Under the pieces are notes generated by a model, which saw only the letters and a list, made by a program, of their open reading frames with translations, searched no databases and had not been told where the DNA came from. From contig CAVVOX010000002.1 in assembly GCA_963749875.1 (NCBI GenBank), positions 1,054,001 to 1,118,000 of the forward strand: 64,000 nucleotides of DNA, written 5' to 3'. This document shows positions 7,720 through 15,754 of this stretch, in pieces. The DNA is from JAHQVI01 sp963749875. Its GTDB lineage: Bacteria > Pseudomonadota > Alphaproteobacteria > Rhizobiales > Rhodomicrobiaceae. The position numbers and the translations under genes are program-made. Position 1 is the stretch's first letter. The number at the start of each line of letters is the position of its first letter.

Positions 7720-8859
7720 ATGATAGCCAGAACAGTCGGGCTCGCGGCGCTGGCCGCATTCGTCACGGCGGGCGCGGCCCAGGCCGAGCCGGTGAAGGTC
7801 GGCATGATCACCACGCTTTCGGGTGGCGGGGCAAGCCTCGGCATCGATGTGCGGGACGGTTTCATGCTGGCGCTGAAACAGGCGGACAACAAGAACATCG
7901 AGCTGATCGTGGAGGACGATCAGCGCAAGCCGGATGTCGCCGTGCAGCTTGCGGACAAGATGATCCAGAGCGACAAGGTCGATGTGTTGACCGGCATTAT
8001 CTGGTCGAACCTCGCCATGGCCGTCGTGCCGAGCGTCGTGCGGCAGGGCAAGTTCTATCTCTCGCCCAATGCCGGCCCATCCGCTCTTGCCGGGAAGGGC
8101 TGCGACAGGAATTATTTCAACGTCGCCTGGCAGAACGACAATCTGCATGAAGCCGCAGGCGCCTACGCCAATGGGGCGGGTTACAAGAAGTCCTTCATTC
8201 TCGCGCCGAACTATCCGGCCGGCAAGGATGCGCTGACCGGCTATAAACGCTTCTATAAAGGCGAACTGGCGGGCGAAACCTATACCAAGCTTGGCCAGAA
8301 AGACTATGCCGCCGAAATCGCGCAGATCCGGGCCTCGGGCGCCGACAGCGTGTTCTTCTTCCTGCCGGGCGGCATGGGCATCGCCTTCATGAAGCAATAT
8401 GCTCAGTCCGGCGTGAACATTCCTCTGATCGGTCCGGCCTTTTCCTTCGACCAGGGCATTCTGCAGGCGGTCGGCAAGGCGGCGCTGGGCGTCAAGAACA
8501 CCTCGCAATGGTCGAAGGACCTCGACAACGAGACCAACAAGGCCTTCGTGGAGAGCTTCAAGGCGGAATATGGCCGCCTGCCTTCGCTCTATGCCAGCCA
8601 GGGCTTCGACACGGCGAATCTCCTGATCTCCGCACTCGCCAAGGCCGATGTGAGCGACGCCGACGCCTTCCGTAAGGCATTGGAGGCGGCTGATTTCAAA
8701 TCGGTGCGCGGTGCGTTCAAGTTCGGCCCGAACCATCATCCGATCCAGGACATTTATGTCCGCGAAGTGATCAAGGAAGGCGACGTCTATACGAACAAGA
8801 TCATCAGCACGGCTCTTAAGGACCACGCCGATGCCTATGCAGCCGAGTGCAAGATGTAG
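7720..8859 (+). CDS. Branched-chain amino acid-type ABC transporter substrate-binding protein
   Basis: A 379-residue periplasmic binding protein (Peripla_BP_6/LivJ class). It has a signal peptide ending at about AAQAEP, then VKVGMITTLSGGGASLG, the ligand-binding entry typical of this class. The conserved ISPN/LSPNAGP and YASQGFDTANLL segments are present. GGGAGAGGGAGCG provides a strong ribosome-binding site. It opens an operon with two permeases and two ATPases. Binding proteins of this class carry amino acids, amides, urea or aromatic acids; the ligand cannot be deduced here. Confidence 0.9.
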   Translation: MIARTVGLAALAAFVTAGAAQAEPVKVGMITTLSGGGASLGIDVRDGFMLALKQADNKNIELIVEDDQRKPDVAVQLADKMIQSDKVDVLTGIIWSNLAMAVVPSVVRQGKFYLSPNAGPSALAGKGCDRNYFNVAWQNDNLHEAAGAYANGAGYKKSFILAPNYPAGKDALTGYKRFYKGELAGETYTKLGQKDYAAEIAQIRASGADSVFFFLPGGMGIAFMKQYAQSGVNIPLIGPAFSFDQGILQAVGKAALGVKNTSQWSKDLDNETNKAFVESFKAEYGRLPSLYASQGFDTANLLISALAKADVSDADAFRKALEAADFKSVRGAFKFGPNHHPIQDIYVREVIKEGDVYTNKIISTALKDHADAYAAECKM

Positions 8860-9207
8860 GCGGTAGCCCGCTTGCCGCAGCGCGCCCTCTCCTATGGGAG
8901 ACCTCTGCGACATGTGGGCCCCTTTTCCTCGTCGTCCCGGAAGCCCAAAGGGCTGTCCGGGACCCACTCGCGGTTCGGCAAGCACTGGGCCGGACGGAGA
9001 AGCGAGCGAGTAGGGCCCGGCTCGCGAACCTTTACGGTGAGCGACGCTTGTCTGGTCGCGATCAGCAAGACATCGCGACAAGCGCTCACCTTGGGCCGGG
9101 GCGACGCGGAGTATGGTGTTTCGTAGAGGTCTCCCTCGGGAGAGGTGAGGATCGAGCCGCGCGAGACTGCCTGCCGGGGGACGAGACTTTTGACCTTTGC
9201 GCTCTTC
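8860..9207. other. Hairpin-rich intergenic mosaic between binding-protein and permease genes
   Basis: This 350-nt gap inside the operon has no credible gene. It contains several inverted segments, including GGGACCC...GGGCCC-type arms, CTCTCC...GGAGAG and GTCCCGG...CCGGGAC. It also holds one copy of a module shared with the intergenic region near 62.1 kb. Hairpins here would let the binding-protein mRNA accumulate above the permease mRNA, which is usual for ABC importers. Confidence 0.5.
9018..9096. repeat. Dispersed repeat module, copy 1 (second copy near 62.1 kb)
   Basis: CGGCTCGCGAACCTTTACGG is followed by TGAGCG and a closing arm CGCTCACCTTGGG. The same opening 26 nt and closing arm recur at 62071-62114 with a shorter middle. 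The arms GGTGAGCG and CGCTCACC form a hairpin. This copy carries an extra internal inverted repeat, TGTCTGGTCGCGATC...CATCGCGACA. Confidence 0.6.
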
Positions 9208-10111
9208 ATGGAGCAGGTGCTGAACGGCCTGCAATTCGGCGTCATGCTGTTTCTCATGGCGGCCGGATTGACGCTGATCTTCGGCGTCATGGGGCTGATC
9301 AACCTCGCCCACGGATCGCTCTACATGATCGGCGCCTTCGCCTGTGCAGGCGTCGCCGTGGCCACCGGCTCCTTCTGGCTTGGCCTTGCCGCGAAGTCTC
9401 GCCGCCGCGGCGGTTGCCGGGGCGCTGGTCGAAGTGCTCGTCATCCGCCGCCTCTATGAGCGCGACCATCTCGACCAGGTGCTCGCCACCTTCGCGCTGA
9501 TCCTGATTTTTTCCGAAGCGACGCAATGGTATTTCGGCTCGGTGCCGCTCTATCTGAACGTGCCGGAGCTGCTGGCCGGGACCGTGACGCTGCCCGGCGG
9601 AATCGAATATCCGCTCTACCGGCTGGCCATCATCATTGCAGGCTTTGCGGTCGCGGCGGGCCTGTTCCTGCTCGTCGGCTATACGCGGCTCGGCATTCGT
9701 ATCCGGGCGGGTGAGTCCGACCGCGAGATGATCGCCGCTCTCGGCGTCGATATTGGCCGGCTCTACACCATCGTTTTCGCGCTGGGCGCTGCGCTGGCCG
9801 GGTTTGCCGGCGCGCTGGTCGGGACCATCCAGTCGGTTCAAGTCGGCATGGGCGAGCCGGTGATGATCCTCGCCTTCGTTATCATCGTCATTGGCGGTAT
9901 CGGCTCGATCAAGGGCGCACTGATCGGCGGGCTGCTGGTCGGGCTGGCCGATACGCTTGGCCGCTTTCTGCTGCCGCTCTTCTTCGCCGGCTTCATGGAC
10001 GCATCCAGCGCGAAATCGGTCGGCGCGTCGCTCGCCTCGATGCTGATCTATATTCTCATGGCGGCGGTTCTCGTTGTGCGCCCGCGCGGTCTCTACGGAG
10101 CGCGGAGCTGA
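9208..10111 (+). pseudogene. Branched-chain amino acid-type permease (LivH), +1 frameshift
   Basis: The first half reads MEQVLNGLQFGVMLFLMAAG and INLAHGSLYMIGAF, the LivH signature. About 60 codons in, the frame shifts. The second half resumes as VAGALVEVLVIRRLYERDHL and runs intact to PRGLYGARS with the permease EAA-like region. The joined length is 904 nt, i.e. 3n+1. Removing one base from GCGAAGTCTC (about 9391-9396) restores a normal 300-residue protein with no other defect. Either the gene is broken or the base is a sequencing error. A TTG start six codons earlier is also possible. Confidence 0.8.
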
Positions 10112-10112
10112 C

Positions 10113-11093
10113 ATGACACGCGAGGGCTGGATCAATCTCTGCCTCGCGCTCGGACTTCTCGCCGCGCCGCTGATCGCGGTCGCCGCCGACGAGATTTTCT
10201 ACGTCACGCTGGCCACCAAGGTCGCGATCTTCGCGCTGGCCGGCGCCGGTCTCAATCTGGTGCTCGGCTATGGCGGGCTGATCTCACTGGGCCATGCCGC
10301 CTTTTTCGGGCTCGGCGGCTATGCGGCCGGCATTCTGGCGAGCCAGGCGCAGAATTACGAGCCGATCGCGAGTTGGCCCATCACCATCGAGGGCACGACC
10401 CAGATGCCGGTCATCTGGCTGGTCGCCATCCTCGTCAGCGGGCTCGCCGCCCTGCCCATCGGCGCGCTCAGCCTGCGGACGGCCGGGGTCTATTTCATCA
10501 TGATCACGCTGGCTTTCGCCCAGATGATCTATTATTTCGCCGTCTCCTGGCCGGCCTATGGCGGCGAGGACGGACTGTCATTCTATGTGCGCAACCAATT
10601 TCCGGGACTGAACACGCTCGATCCGCTGACCTTCTTCGCCATCTGCTACGTTATTTTGATGATCGTGCTGGCGTTCTGCTCGCACCTCACACGCTCACGC
10701 TTCGGTCTTGCGCTCGAGGGTGCGCGGCAGAACGAGCTGCGTCTCGCCTCCGTCGGCATCCGTCCCTTTCGCATCCGGCTGTCGGCCTTCGTGATTTCCG
10801 GCATGATCACCGGGCTTGCCGGTGCGCTTTACGCCGATCTCAACCGCTTCGTCAGCCCGGCCATGCTGTCCTGGCACACATCCGGCGAGATCATCGTCTT
10901 CGTCATTCTCGGCGGCGTCGCGCGGCTTTACGGCCCGGTCGCTGGAGCGATGCTTTACATCGCGCTGGAGTTCCTGCTCGGCGGCGTCAGCGAGCATTGG
11001 CAATTTCTGCTCGGCCTGCTTCTGCTTCTCGTCGTGCTGTTCGCGCGCGGCGGACTGATCGGGCTCCTGGCCGGGGAGCGCCGTCATGTCTGA
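10113..11093 (+). CDS. Branched-chain amino acid-type permease (LivM)
   Basis: A 326-residue inner-membrane permease with about eight to nine membrane segments. It has the LivM hallmarks GLNLVLGYGGLISLGHAAF near the N-terminus and GMITGLAGALYADLNRFVSP in the cytoplasmic coupling region. It begins one nt after the upstream permease stop and overlaps the next ATPase gene by 8 nt, so the operon is tightly coupled. It is complete. Confidence 0.9.
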   Translation: MTREGWINLCLALGLLAAPLIAVAADEIFYVTLATKVAIFALAGAGLNLVLGYGGLISLGHAAFFGLGGYAAGILASQAQNYEPIASWPITIEGTTQMPVIWLVAILVSGLAALPIGALSLRTAGVYFIMITLAFAQMIYYFAVSWPAYGGEDGLSFYVRNQFPGLNTLDPLTFFAICYVILMIVLAFCSHLTRSRFGLALEGARQNELRLASVGIRPFRIRLSAFVISGMITGLAGALYADLNRFVSPAMLSWHTSGEIIVFVILGGVARLYGPVAGAMLYIALEFLLGGVSEHWQFLLGLLLLLVVLFARGGLIGLLAGERRHV

Positions 11094-11838
11094 GGCGGTC
11101 CTCGAGCTGGACCATGTCTCGAAGCGCTTCGGCGCGCTGATCGTCAGCGACGATGTTTCGCTAACCCTGAAGCGGGGCGAGATCCATGCGCTGATCGGGC
11201 CGAACGGGGCGGGCAAGTCCACCCTCATCAAGCAGATTGCGGGCGAGCTTGCGCCCGATGCCGGGACGATCCGTTTTGACGGCCGCGACATCACCGATCT
11301 GGATATGGCCGCTCGCGCCCGGCTCGGCCTTGCGCGCAGCTTTCAGGTCTCCTCGCTCGCGCCGGAATTCACAGCCATGCAGAATGTCATGCTCGCCGTC
11401 CAGGCCGTCAGCGGCCGGACTTTCGCCTTTTTCAAGCCGGCGCTGAAGGACGCCTCGCTCATCGAACCGGCCATGATCTATCTGACGCGCACCGGTCTCG
11501 AGGAGCGTGCCAATGTTCGCGCCGCCGATCTGTCGCATGGGGAGCGCCGCCAGCTCGAAATCGGGATCGCGCTCGCCCTCAAGCCGAGGGCTTTTCTGCT
11601 CGACGAGCCGATGGCCGGGATTGGAGCCGGCGGCACGAGAAAGCTGACCGAGCTGCTGAGCGGCCTTCGCGCCGAAGCGCCGATCCTGCTGATCGAACAT
11701 GATATGGATGCGGTCTTCGCCCTGGCCGACCGCATCTCCGTCCTCGTCTATGGCAGGATCATCACGACGGGCAGTGTGGAGGAGATCCGCGGCCATCCGG
11801 AGGTGCGCCGGGCCTATCTGGGAGAGGAGGCTTCATGA
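11086..11838 (+). CDS. ABC transporter ATP-binding protein (LivG type)
   Basis: A 250-residue nucleotide-binding subunit with Walker A GPNGAGKST, signature LSHGERRQLEIG, Walker B FLLDEP and H-loop EHDMD. The extended signature and the C-terminal VRRAYLGEE tail are typical of LivG. It energises the preceding permeases. The next gene, for the second ATPase, starts 4 nt before this one ends. Confidence 0.92.
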   Translation: MSEAVLELDHVSKRFGALIVSDDVSLTLKRGEIHALIGPNGAGKSTLIKQIAGELAPDAGTIRFDGRDITDLDMAARARLGLARSFQVSSLAPEFTAMQNVMLAVQAVSGRTFAFFKPALKDASLIEPAMIYLTRTGLEERANVRAADLSHGERRQLEIGIALALKPRAFLLDEPMAGIGAGGTRKLTELLSGLRAEAPILLIEHDMDAVFALADRISVLVYGRIITTGSVEEIRGHPEVRRAYLGEEAS

Positions 11839-12524
11839 GCCCGCTTCTGGAAGTGACGGAGATTTCGGCCTGGTATGGCGAGTCACAAGCGCTGTTCGGT
11901 GTCAGCCTGACGGTGGGGCAGGGCGAAGCCGTCGCGCTGATGGGCCGCAATGGCATGGGCAAGACCACCACCATCCGCACCATATGCCGGATGATGCCGC
12001 ATAGTGAGGGCCGCATCCGCTTCGCCGGCAAAGAGCTTGCACCGCTGCGCTCGCATCAGGCGGCCAGGCTCGGTATCGGCCTCGTGCCGGAAGGGCGGCG
12101 CTGCTTTCCCAATCTCACCGTCCAGGAAAATCTCATCGCTGCGGCGCGCAAGGGCGAGTGGACGCTCGACAAGGTCGGCGGATTTTTCCCCCGCCTCAAA
12201 GAGCGCCGCCATCAAATGGCCAACACCCTCTCCGGCGGCGAACAGCAGATGCTGGCGATCGGCCGCGCGCTGATGACCAATCCGCGCCTGCTCATCCTCG
12301 ACGAAGCCACCGAAGGGCTCGCCCCGACCGTGCGCCGGGAAATCTGGGCGGCGATCCACCGCCTCAAGAGCGAAGGGCTTTCAATTCTGATTGTCGACAA
12401 ATCGCTGAGGGAGCTGCTCGGCGTTGCGACGCACTGTTTCATCCTCGAAAAAGGCGCCACCTGCTGGTCAGGCGCTGCGTCGGACCTGACGCCAGAGATC
12501 ACCGACCAGTATATCGGTGTGTAG
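11835..12524 (+). CDS. ABC transporter ATP-binding protein (LivF type)
   Basis: A 229-residue ATPase with Walker A GRNGMGKTT (Arg-Asn-Gly-Met variant typical of LivF), the VPEGRRCFPNLTVQENL LivF landmark, signature LSGGEQQM, Walker B LLILDEATEGLAP, and the switch His replaced in IVDKSLREL. The missing H-loop histidine (normally VEQ/VEH) could lower the hydrolysis rate of this site; it is directly visible. It ends the importer operon. A partial palindromic repeat begins 7 nt after the stop. Confidence 0.9.
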   Translation: MSPLLEVTEISAWYGESQALFGVSLTVGQGEAVALMGRNGMGKTTTIRTICRMMPHSEGRIRFAGKELAPLRSHQAARLGIGLVPEGRRCFPNLTVQENLIAAARKGEWTLDKVGGFFPRLKERRHQMANTLSGGEQQMLAIGRALMTNPRLLILDEATEGLAPTVRREIWAAIHRLKSEGLSILIVDKSLRELLGVATHCFILEKGATCWSGAASDLTPEITDQYIGV

Positions 12525-12530
12525 CCCGGC

Positions 12531-12563
12531 CTAGCGCAACGCGCGTCCAAGCATGTCCCCGCC
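12531..12563. repeat. Truncated copy of the palindromic repeat (half of module A)
   Basis: CTAGCGCAACGCGCGTCCAA and the following GCATGTCCCCGCC match the first half of module A of the 130-bp repeat and then diverge. It lies directly after the livF stop. The rest of the gap up to the convergent kinase gene shows nothing recognisable. Confidence 0.7.
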
Positions 12564-12710
12564 TTCGTGTTCGGTCCCGCAAGATTGGCAAGGGCTTGGA
12601 GCGGCTCCGCAAGAAACGGATGACCGGGCAGGTGAATACCGGGGGCCAGGCAGATGAGCTGGCCACCTGCGTACGCGGTCCGTTTAAAAAGACTAACGTG
12701 GTGATATGGC

Positions 12711-14609
12711 TTAGCGTGCATGATCATGTCGCGCACGCCACAGCTCCACAAGACATTGAAATCGTGTCGCCATCTCGTCAATGGCTGCTTCATCGTCGAT
12801 CTCGCCTTTGAGCCAACGCTCGGCAGCATTCATGAAGATCGTTCGCCCAACTGCAAACCCCCTGACATGCTGACTGGTGGACGATGCCCGAAATGCCGCT
12901 TCAAGCGCACTTTGATCCGCCTCCTGTCCAAGGATCACGACGCCGCGGCAATCCGGGTCATTATCGGTAATCACGCGGTCGATCGCTTGCCATGCGGTCG
13001 GCGATGTCAGCGGCTCCAGCTTCCACCAGTCGGGCCTGATGCCAAGCCCATATAGGTGGTCAAGGACGGCGGCGATGGTGTTATCGGAGAGAGGGCGCGA
13101 TGAACTCGAAATGATTTCGATCAGGAATTCGCGCCCAATCTTCAGCGCCGCTTCCTGGAGTTGAAGCAGCGCCCGATCTTGCGCATTGCTGATGTCTTGG
13201 GGATCTTGGGGGTGGTAATAGGCTAGACATTTGATGGTATGAGTCACCGGCCACTCGAATAGATGGGCGCCCAAATCTTCCCCCGGCTCGAACTCGAGGG
13301 GAACGGAACCGGGCTTTTCCATCGGTCGCGCGATCCACAAACCATATTCGTCCGCCTTGAAGAGGGCCGCGCGTCCGAAATGGCTGTCGCAAATAATGCC
13401 GAACCCTTTTTTACCGGCCGCGACCCGTGCAGCCGCTTCGATGCCGAGTAGCTTGAAACGCTTCAGAGCATTTGTCTCGGCGCCGATCGTCTGGCAAAAA
13501 TCGGCAAGCTGCTTCCGGTGATCGATCGCAAGTGCCATCAGCTCCGACTGCTCAGTCCGTCGCGTCGTCACCCGGTGCACATGCGCCAGATTTCTGTCCT
13601 CGCGGAGCCGGGGATTACGGATTTCCATATTGAGAAAGGTCTTAAGCTCGCGCCAAGTTGGATATTCCGGCGAACACAGCAGACGCGAGACAGCGATGGC
13701 GCCGCAGGCATTTGCCCATCGCATCGAGGTCTCCCATTGTTCGCCGCGAAGCCAGCCTCGAAGGAGACCGGCCATAAAGGCATCGCCCGCGCCGAGCGTG
13801 TTGTAGACCTCGACAGGAAAGCCTGCAGCTGTTCGTCCCTGGGTCAGCAACTCCGGGATTTCTTTGTCAAAAACCGCGCAACCGGTTGGGCCACGCTTGC
13901 AGACAAGAGCCGCTTGCGACCGCTCTCTTACCGCACGAAGAGCCGTCAGCGTATCAGTGCTGCCGCCCGCAATGTGGAACTCCTCTTCAGTTCCGACGAC
14001 GAGATCGCAAAGTGGAAGGAGATCGCCCAGCATCGCCGTGACCTCCGGGCTTTCGATGAAGCGGAGGGCGCCATGTTCATGGCCAGCGAGTCCCCAGAGA
14101 TTGGGGCGATAGTCAATATCGAGGATGATCCGCGCGCCTTTTTCCTTGGCGAGCGATACCGCCTTCATACAGGCGGCGCGTGTGCCTGGTTTTGACAGAT
14201 GCGTGCCGCTGATCAGAACGGCTTTCGCCCCGCCGATCAGTTCCTGTTCGATATCGTCCTCGGAAATCGCCATGTCGGCGCAGTTCTCGCGGAAGAAGAT
14301 ATGCGGAAAATCATGGTCGTTCCGGACACCGAGCATCACGAGCGCCGTCAGACGTTCGGCATCGGTCTTTACACCTCTGATATCGACGCCTTCCCGAACA
14401 AGCTGCTCGCGAATAAAGCAGCCCATCTGTTCGTCGCCAACGCGAGTGATGAGGCCTGCCGTCAATCCGAGCCGAGCGCACCCGATTGCGATATTGGTCG
14501 GCGATCCGCCAACCGCCTTGGCAAACGATGCCATGTCTTCCAAACGGCCACCGATTTGTTGGCCATAGAGGTCGACAGAAGATCGCCCGATCGCTACCAC
14601 GTCCAGCAT
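12711..14609 (-). CDS. iolC: Fused PfkB sugar kinase and DUF2090 aldolase (IolC type)
   Basis: The 632-residue protein joins two domains. Residues 1-325 are a PfkB/ribokinase fold, starting MLDVVAIGRSSVDLYG with VGGSPTNIAIG and the anion-hole motif NTLGAGDAF near residue 280. Residues 345-630 are a DUF2090 domain (LAIDHRKQL, later EIISSSSRPL), a class I aldolase-like TIM barrel. This is the rhizobial IolC layout, assigned as 5-dehydro-2-deoxygluconokinase with an aldolase domain in inositol breakdown. No iolB, iolD, iolE or iolG is present here, so a related sugar acid is equally possible. The ATG was chosen over a TTG 12 codons upstream because it matches the family N-terminus. Confidence 0.85.
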   Translation of the reverse strand: MLDVVAIGRSSVDLYGQQIGGRLEDMASFAKAVGGSPTNIAIGCARLGLTAGLITRVGDEQMGCFIREQLVREGVDIRGVKTDAERLTALVMLGVRNDHDFPHIFFRENCADMAISEDDIEQELIGGAKAVLISGTHLSKPGTRAACMKAVSLAKEKGARIILDIDYRPNLWGLAGHEHGALRFIESPEVTAMLGDLLPLCDLVVGTEEEFHIAGGSTDTLTALRAVRERSQAALVCKRGPTGCAVFDKEIPELLTQGRTAAGFPVEVYNTLGAGDAFMAGLLRGWLRGEQWETSMRWANACGAIAVSRLLCSPEYPTWRELKTFLNMEIRNPRLREDRNLAHVHRVTTRRTEQSELMALAIDHRKQLADFCQTIGAETNALKRFKLLGIEAAARVAAGKKGFGIICDSHFGRAALFKADEYGLWIARPMEKPGSVPLEFEPGEDLGAHLFEWPVTHTIKCLAYYHPQDPQDISNAQDRALLQLQEAALKIGREFLIEIISSSSRPLSDNTIAAVLDHLYGLGIRPDWWKLEPLTSPTAWQAIDRVITDNDPDCRGVVILGQEADQSALEAAFRASSTSQHVRGFAVGRTIFMNAAERWLKGEIDDEAAIDEMATRFQCLVELWRARHDHAR

Positions 14610-14697
14610 AACAGTCTGCCCAATATGCCACTCCGACAACCGCAAATAGTAGAATTTAGGTTCGATATTGAAGCCAAGTTAGAACATCCATGCGAAT

Positions 14698-15546
14698 TTA
14701 GCGTTTGCCGCGCAGATCCGCCCCGCGTGTCGCCAGCGCCATGCAAAGGCACAATGTTGCCCCGAGCGAACGAAAACCCAGATAGTCTTCTTCGACCACT
14801 TCCAGCCATACGCGGGCACCGTGGACCAGGGGGCTGAATGCGCTGTCGGTTATTGAGATGAGAGCGAGTCCCTGATCCGCCGCGCGCGTTGCGAGTTCGA
14901 CCGTTGCCGGCGTGTAGGGCGTGAAGCTGATGGCGATCAGCGTATCGCGCGAAGATGCGCCAGACAGCTCGAATTCGTTCATATTGGCAAGATTGGTCAT
15001 CAAGCGGTGCCGCATTTCCAGCTTGCCGAACAGGTAGCCAAGATAGCTTGCGGCCGGAAAGGCCCGCCGATTGCCAACGAGATAGATCGTATCAGCCTTG
15101 CTGACAATCTCCGCCGCGGCAGCGAATTGGGCCGTATCATAGGAATCCCGCATCCGAAGTATGGAATTGATTGTCGCCTCGGAAAAGCCCGCCAGCAGGT
15201 CGCTGCCCGGGTCGTCCGGCGCTTTCGCGCGAAGCGAGCTGATCCTTTCCTGATAGTCCGGCCAGCGTTGCTGGAGCTTGCGTCTGTAAACCGATTGAAG
15301 GTCGGAAAAGCCTTGAAAGCCCAGCGTTTGCGCAAACCGCACGAGTGTTGACGGCTGGACCCCTGCACGGGCCGCAATGCTGCCGACGGTCCCTAGCGCG
15401 ATCTCGTCCGGATGCGTGATGGAGAATTCGGCGACCTGAGCCAGGCGCTTCGGCATCTGCGAGCGCCCGGCGATAATTCTTTCGCGGAGCATTTCATAAT
15501 CCGGCACCGAGCCTTTTGTCGCGTCATGATTGCTCATCAACACCAT
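14698..15546 (-). CDS. RpiR/MurR-family transcriptional regulator
   Basis: The 282-residue regulator has an N-terminal helix-turn-helix (residues 15-95, including GTVGSIAARAGVQPSTLVRF) and a C-terminal SIS sugar-phosphate-binding domain (from about 130: IYLVGNRRAFPAASYLGYLF, then LIAISFTPYTPATVELA). RpiR regulators sense phosphorylated sugars; IolR of Sinorhizobium belongs to this family. It lies between the IolC-type kinase gene and the divergent importer operon and is the obvious local regulator. A second ATG three codons in is equally possible. Confidence 0.88.
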   Translation of the reverse strand: MVLMSNHDATKGSVPDYEMLRERIIAGRSQMPKRLAQVAEFSITHPDEIALGTVGSIAARAGVQPSTLVRFAQTLGFQGFSDLQSVYRRKLQQRWPDYQERISSLRAKAPDDPGSDLLAGFSEATINSILRMRDSYDTAQFAAAAEIVSKADTIYLVGNRRAFPAASYLGYLFGKLEMRHRLMTNLANMNEFELSGASSRDTLIAISFTPYTPATVELATRAADQGLALISITDSAFSPLVHGARVWLEVVEEDYLGFRSLGATLCLCMALATRGADLRGKR

Positions 15547-15754
15547 CTTCTGACAGGCGGATCAGATCCTTATCGGGAGTTCTGCTTTGGTCTTGCATTT
15601 GAATGCTAATTCTATATTCTATGAAAAAGAAAAAACATTCCATTTGGAGTTATAGCTTTCCGGGAAAAATTCCGCAACCAGAAGAGTGAATGGCCAGAAT
15701 GGCCGCGGGCCGAATGCGGCGGAAGGCTTCGTTAGGCGGCTATGGGAGGAAATT
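15547..15754. promoter_or_regulatory. Divergent control region with candidate RpiR operator
   Basis: This 208-bp gap separates the RpiR gene from the importer operon and is AT-rich in the middle (TTCTATATTCTATG, then an A-rich run). A perfect palindrome GGAAAAATTCC occurs at 15663-15673, close to the importer start. It resembles but does not match the spaced GGAA/TTCC motif reported for an inositol RpiR regulator. GGGAGGAAATT is the ribosome-binding site of the binding-protein gene. Confidence 0.4.

Noticed and set aside
7654..9444. 596-codon antisense frame across the binding-protein gene and spacer
   Set aside because: It has no recognisable domains and covers a real gene on the plus strand; a GC-bias shadow.
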